Positions 60,744 through 64,000 of a DNA stretch of 64,000 bases are shown one piece after another. Each line of letters opens with the position of its first letter. Positions within the stretch are counted from its first letter, which is position 1. The notes under the pieces were generated by a model, which made no database searches, was not told the origin of the DNA, and worked only from the letters and a program-made list of their open reading frames with translations. Source of the stretch: Paenibacillus sp. FSL H7-0357 (GTDB taxonomy: Bacteria; Bacillota; Bacilli; Paenibacillales; Paenibacillaceae); the NCBI RefSeq assembly GCF_000758525.1, contig NZ_CP009241.1:1-64000 (forward strand), read 5' to 3'. Both the position numbers and the translations under genes were made by a program.

Positions 60744-62795
60744 ATGAATCGGTTCATCCGGAATTCTGGTTTTTATTTGATTTTATTTTTAGTCGTGGTG
60801 GGCATTGTCCAGTTTGTGAGCAATGGAAATGAATCCGCCGATTTCCCTAGATACGATGAATTAAGGCAGGAATTGAAAGACAATAATGTGAAGAGTATGA
60901 CGATTCAGTTTGAAGGCAATGCTTTTGCCGTTACTGGTGAATATAGAGAGCAGCCGTCAGATGCCAAATCGAAAAATTTCTCCACATTTGTTCCTCCTAC
61001 AGACAAAGCCCTTGATGAGCTTATTGGAGCCAGCGAAGTCAACGGTGTAGAGCTGGTTACGAAAAAAATGGAAGGTGACAGCATTTGGCTGACATTCCTT
61101 TCTTCCATCATTCCGCTGGTTATTATGTTCATCCTGTTCTTCTTCCTGTTCAATCAGGCACAGGGTGGCGGCGGCAAAGTAATGAATTTCGGCAAGAGCA
61201 AGGCCCGGTTATATAATGAAGAGAAGAAGAAAATCAGCTTTGAGGATGTTGCAGGCGCTGATGAAGAGAAGCAAGAGCTGGTGGAAGTCGTGGAATTCCT
61301 CAAGGATCCGCGTAAATTCGCAGCTGTAGGCGCACGTATTCCTAAAGGGGTTCTCCTCGTGGGTCCTCCAGGGACTGGTAAAACCTTGCTGGCCCGTGCA
61401 GTTGCCGGTGAAGCAGGAGTTCCGTTCTTCAGTATTTCCGGTTCCGACTTTGTGGAAATGTTCGTAGGTGTCGGTGCTTCCCGTGTACGTGACTTGTTCG
61501 AAAATGCCAAGAAGAATGCACCATGTATCATCTTTATTGATGAGATCGATGCAGTGGGACGTCAGCGCGGCGCCGGACTTGGTGGCGGACATGATGAACG
61601 TGAACAGACACTTAACCAATTGCTTGTAGAAATGGACGGTTTCGGCGGCAACGAAGGCATTATTATTGTCGCAGCTACCAACCGTGCAGATATACTTGAC
61701 CCGGCATTGCTTCGTCCGGGACGTTTCGACCGTCAAATTACGGTTGACCGCCCAGATGTTAAAGGCCGTGAAGCTGTACTTAAAGTTCACTCCCGCAACA
61801 AGCCGCTTACGAAAGACGTAAGACTTGATGTTATCGCCAAACGCACTACCGGATTTACCGGTGCCGATCTGGAGAACCTGCTGAATGAAGCGGCTCTGCT
61901 CGCTGCACGCCGCAACCGCAAGGATATTACCATGCGTGAGGTAGATGAAGCGATTGACCGTGTAATTGTAGGTACCGAGAAGCGCAGCCGCGTGATCAGC
62001 GACCGTGAGAAGCGTATTGTAGCTTACCACGAAGCCGGTCATACGATTGTCGGTTACTTCCTGGAACATGCAGACATGGTTCACAAAGTTACGATTATCC
62101 CGCGCGGACGCGCAGGCGGATATGTCATTATGCTTCCTAAAGAAGACCGCATGCTTGTTACGAAGCAGGAATTGCTTGATAAAGTAACCGGACTCCTCGG
62201 TGGACGTGTTGCCGAAGAGATGTTCATCGGTGAAATCGGCACAGGCGCATACAGCGACTTCCAACAGGCTACGCGTATTGTCCGCAGCATGATTATGGAA
62301 TACGGTATGAGTGATAAGCTGGGACCTATGCAGTTCGGTACATCCCAAGGCCAGGTCTTCCTGGGCCGCGATATCGGGCATGAGCAGAACTACAGTGATT
62401 CCATCGCTTATGAAATCGACCAGGAGATGCAGAACTTTATCCGCAGCAGCTATGAACGCTGCCGGGAGCTGCTTACCAAGCACTCCAAGGAAATGCACCT
62501 CATTGCCAACACCTTGCTTGAGAAAGAAACGCTGGAACTGGATCAGATTAGAGAATTGATCGAGCAAGGCTATCTGACTGAAGATGGTAAACCGGAAGAG
62601 ACTCCGGGTGTGACACACGAAGCCGGCGAACCAGTTATTGATTCTATCGGTGATGTGCGTGTCCGCATTCAAGGCAAGGACGACACCTCTTCTACAATTC
62701 CTGATCTGACCAAGGATATTCCGAATAATCCGGAGTCCGGGGATGGAAATGATTCTAACGACGGCAATAAAGACGGCGGCGGAGGCCTCGTCTAA
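60744..62795 (+). CDS. ftsH: ATP-dependent zinc metalloprotease FtsH
   Basis: FtsH is a membrane-anchored hexameric AAA+ protease that degrades damaged membrane proteins and some regulators. The 683-residue product has two N-terminal membrane segments ([16 protein letters not shown] near 9 and [16 protein letters not shown] near 118). Walker A GPPGTGKT lies near 207, [10 protein letters not shown] near 264 and the [12 protein letters not shown] near 325. The zinc site HEAGH lies near 430. The end is a variable acidic, Asn/Gly-rich tail. ATG 60744 follows GAGGAGGTAGG. A 538-residue open frame on the opposite strand is a shadow of its codon use. Confidence 0.97.
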   Translation: MNRFIRNSGFYLILFLVVVGIVQFVSNGNESADFPRYDELRQELKDNNVKSMTIQFEGNAFAVTGEYREQPSDAKSKNFSTFVPPTDKALDELIGASEVNGVELVTKKMEGDSIWLTFLSSIIPLVIMFILFFFLFNQAQGGGGKVMNFGKSKARLYNEEKKKISFEDVAGADEEKQELVEVVEFLKDPRKFAAVGARIPKGVLLVGPPGTGKTLLARAVAGEAGVPFFSISGSDFVEMFVGVGASRVRDLFENAKKNAPCIIFIDEIDAVGRQRGAGLGGGHDEREQTLNQLLVEMDGFGGNEGIIIVAATNRADILDPALLRPGRFDRQITVDRPDVKGREAVLKVHSRNKPLTKDVRLDVIAKRTTGFTGADLENLLNEAALLAARRNRKDITMREVDEAIDRVIVGTEKRSRVISDREKRIVAYHEAGHTIVGYFLEHADMVHKVTIIPRGRAGGYVIMLPKEDRMLVTKQELLDKVTGLLGGRVAEEMFIGEIGTGAYSDFQQATRIVRSMIMEYGMSDKLGPMQFGTSQGQVFLGRDIGHEQNYSDSIAYEIDQEMQNFIRSSYERCRELLTKHSKEMHLIANTLLEKETLELDQIRELIEQGYLTEDGKPEETPGVTHEAGEPVIDSIGDVRVRIQGKDDTSSTIPDLTKDIPNNPESGDGNDSNDGNKDGGGGLV

Positions 62796-62830
62796 AGAGC
62801 CCCTTAACTGAATGAAGCTACGCAAGCTCG

Positions 62831-62863
62831 TCCGGAGAACCTTAAAGTTCTCCGGATTTTTTT
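62831..62863 (+). terminator. Rho-independent terminator after ftsH
   Basis: TCCGGAGAAC at 62831-62840 pairs perfectly with GTTCTCCGGA at 62847-62856, loop of six, then seven T. Confidence 0.94.
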
Positions 62864-62909
62864 CGCCTTTAGGCTTCCTGCCGTACAGCTTGATCGACTC
62901 CCGGTTACA

Positions 62910-62938
62910 TTGACAGAGGGTGGAACCTTGTGTACATT
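62910..62938 (+). promoter_or_regulatory. Candidate nadA promoter
   Basis: TTGACA at 62910-62915 and TACATT at 62933-62938 are 17 bases apart. The long untranslated stretch to 63072 has no structure I recognise. Confidence 0.55.
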
Positions 62939-63071
62939 AGTGATTAAATATTAAATAATGGATAACTATCTATAGCAGAGCTGAGTGGCTGTGCAGATCC
63001 GCAAGGAACATATAATCTATTCGAATGTAGAGCCGGCTTACGCCGTGAAGAAATAAGGGGGAGAACTAACC

Positions 63072-64000
63072 GTGGAAGCTCTGGCGCTTGAGCGCAAGCA
63101 GGAACAAAATCGCGAACTTCGTGTGCGCCTCGAACAGCTGAAAAAAGAACGGAATGCAATCATTTTGGCTCATTATTATCAGCGTGATGAAATTCAGGAG
63201 GTTGCCGATTTTCGGGGGGACTCTTTTTTACTCGCTCAAAAGGCAGCGGAGACCGATGCGGAAGTGATTGTCTTCTGCGGTGTTCATTTCATGGGGGAAA
63301 GCGCTAAGATTCTGGCGCCTAACAAAACTGTGCTTATTCCTGATGAACGCGCCGGTTGTCCGATGGCCGATATGGTCAATGTAGATGGCTTGCGCAAGCT
63401 GAAAGCACAGCATCCGAATGCTAAAGTGGTGACTTATATCAACTCGTCGGCTGAAATTAAAGCAGAGACTGATATTTGCTGTACCTCTGCCAACGCTGTG
63501 AAGGTCATCGAATCACTCGATGCGGAAGAAATTATCTGGGTGCCGGATAAGAATCTGGGCCAATATGTCCAGGATCAGACGGGCAAGAAGCTGATTATCT
63601 GGGAAGGCTATTGCAACACTCATGATATGCTTACCGTTAAAGATGTAGTGGAAATGAAAGCAAAATATCCGGAAGCCGAGTTTGTGGTGCATCCGGAATG
63701 CCGTCCTGAAGTGGTTGCCATGGGCGATTATGTAGGCAGCACCACCTCGATTCTTGAATATTGCCGGAAATCGGACCGCCGGCAGTTCATTGTTGGGACA
63801 GAAGACGGTACCGGATACCAGCTCCGCTTGGATAGTCCGGATAAGGAATTCCATTTTGCAACGAAATTTCTTGTATGCCCTAATATGAAAGTCAATAATT
63901 TAAAGAAACTGGTCAAATGCCTGGAGACGATGAAGCCGCAGATTTACGTACCACCCGCTGTCGCCGACAAAGCCAGAACTTCCCTAGAGCGCATGCTACA
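63072..64000 (+). CDS. nadA: Quinolinate synthase A (5' part, runs off the window)
   Basis: NadA condenses iminoaspartate with dihydroxyacetone phosphate to quinolinate in NAD synthesis, using a 4Fe-4S cluster. About 309 codons are present and open to the window end. The product has AIILAHYYQRDEIQEVADF near 33, VIVFCGVHFMGESAKILAPN near 66, TDICCTSANAV near 137, VHPECRPEVVAMGDYVGST near 205 and FLVCPNMKVNNL near 267. Cysteines in these segments would hold the cluster. The start is GTG 63072 after AGGGGGAG. Confidence 0.95.
   Translation, partial: MEALALERKQEQNRELRVRLEQLKKERNAIILAHYYQRDEIQEVADFRGDSFLLAQKAAETDAEVIVFCGVHFMGESAKILAPNKTVLIPDERAGCPMADMVNVDGLRKLKAQHPNAKVVTYINSSAEIKAETDICCTSANAVKVIESLDAEEIIWVPDKNLGQYVQDQTGKKLIIWEGYCNTHDMLTVKDVVEMKAKYPEAEFVVHPECRPEVVAMGDYVGSTTSILEYCRKSDRRQFIVGTEDGTGYQLRLDSPDKEFHFATKFLVCPNMKVNNLKKLVKCLETMKPQIYVPPAVADKARTSLERML

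Noticed and set aside
61209..62825. 538-residue open frame on the minus strand across ftsH
   Set aside because: It lies wholly opposite a well-conserved gene, has no family motif or ribosome site, and such long antisense frames arise from RNY-type codon use.

Overview
The window begins 87 bases before dnaA and reads as the replication-origin end of a Paenibacillus chromosome. Three things point there: the order of conserved genes from dnaA onward, a 16S rRNA gene of Paenibacillus type, and sporulation genes spread throughout (gin/csfB, yabG, sspF, spoVG, fin, spoVT, yabP, yabQ, spoIIE). I do not name a species. Nearly all genes are on the plus strand, co-directional with replication. The minus-strand exceptions are a YheC/YheD-type gene, a membrane-protein gene, abrB and a YuzF-like gene.

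Layout. 0-10.4 kb: dnaA, the oriC unwinding region (DnaA boxes, GC-rich spacer and DnaA-trios at about 1449-1560), dnaN, yaaA, recF, remB, gyrB, a convergent YheC-like coat gene, gyrA. 10.5-17.0 kb: an HD-GYP gene and one rRNA operon (16S-23S-5S) with two promoters of the same type and no tRNA genes. 17.2-18.8 kb: two lineage-specific genes of unknown function and the sigma-G inhibitor gene gin. 18.9-26.3 kb: yaaO, tmk, darA, yaaR, holB, ricT, yabA, then trmN6 and rsmI. 26.3-27.2 kb: a non-coding 95-bp tandem repeat array and a GC-rich palindromic block. 27.2-45.3 kb: abrB, ywfO-like, tatD, a c-di-AMP (ydaO-yuaA) riboswitch with terminator ahead of yabE, rnmV, rsmA, yabG, veg, sspF, ispE, purR, spoVG, glmU, prs, yuzF-like, pth, fin, mfd. 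45.3-64.0 kb: a PrsA/SurA-like lipoprotein, spoVT, yabM, yabN, hup, rqcP, yabP, yabQ, divIC, yabR, spoIIE, yabS, yabT, tilS, hpt, ftsH and the 5' part of nadA, which runs off the end.

How the genes work together. The window carries initiation and control of replication (DnaA, DnaN, GyrAB, YabA, HolB, RecF), ribosome synthesis and quality control (rrn, RsmA, RsmI, RnmV, RqcP, Pth), envelope precursor supply (GlmU, YabE, YabM, DivIC) and sporulation control. Candidate Spo0A boxes lie at abrB, ywfO, spoVG and spoIIE, and a sigma-H-like promoter precedes spoVG, so the Spo0A-AbrB-sigma-H circuit can be read from the DNA. c-di-AMP appears twice: as the predicted ligand of DarA and of the riboswitch ahead of yabE.

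The least explained signals are (1) a three-segment inverted-repeat leader found just upstream of both the YheC-like gene and trmN6, with a partial copy before darA, which could switch exposure of the ribosome-binding site; (2) the 95-bp tandem array and palindromic block between rsmI and abrB; (3) a 14-bp perfect inverted repeat between spoIIE and yabS; and (4) an extra cluster of DnaA boxes at the start of yaaA. I saw no phage, insertion sequence, CRISPR array or obvious new multi-gene system.
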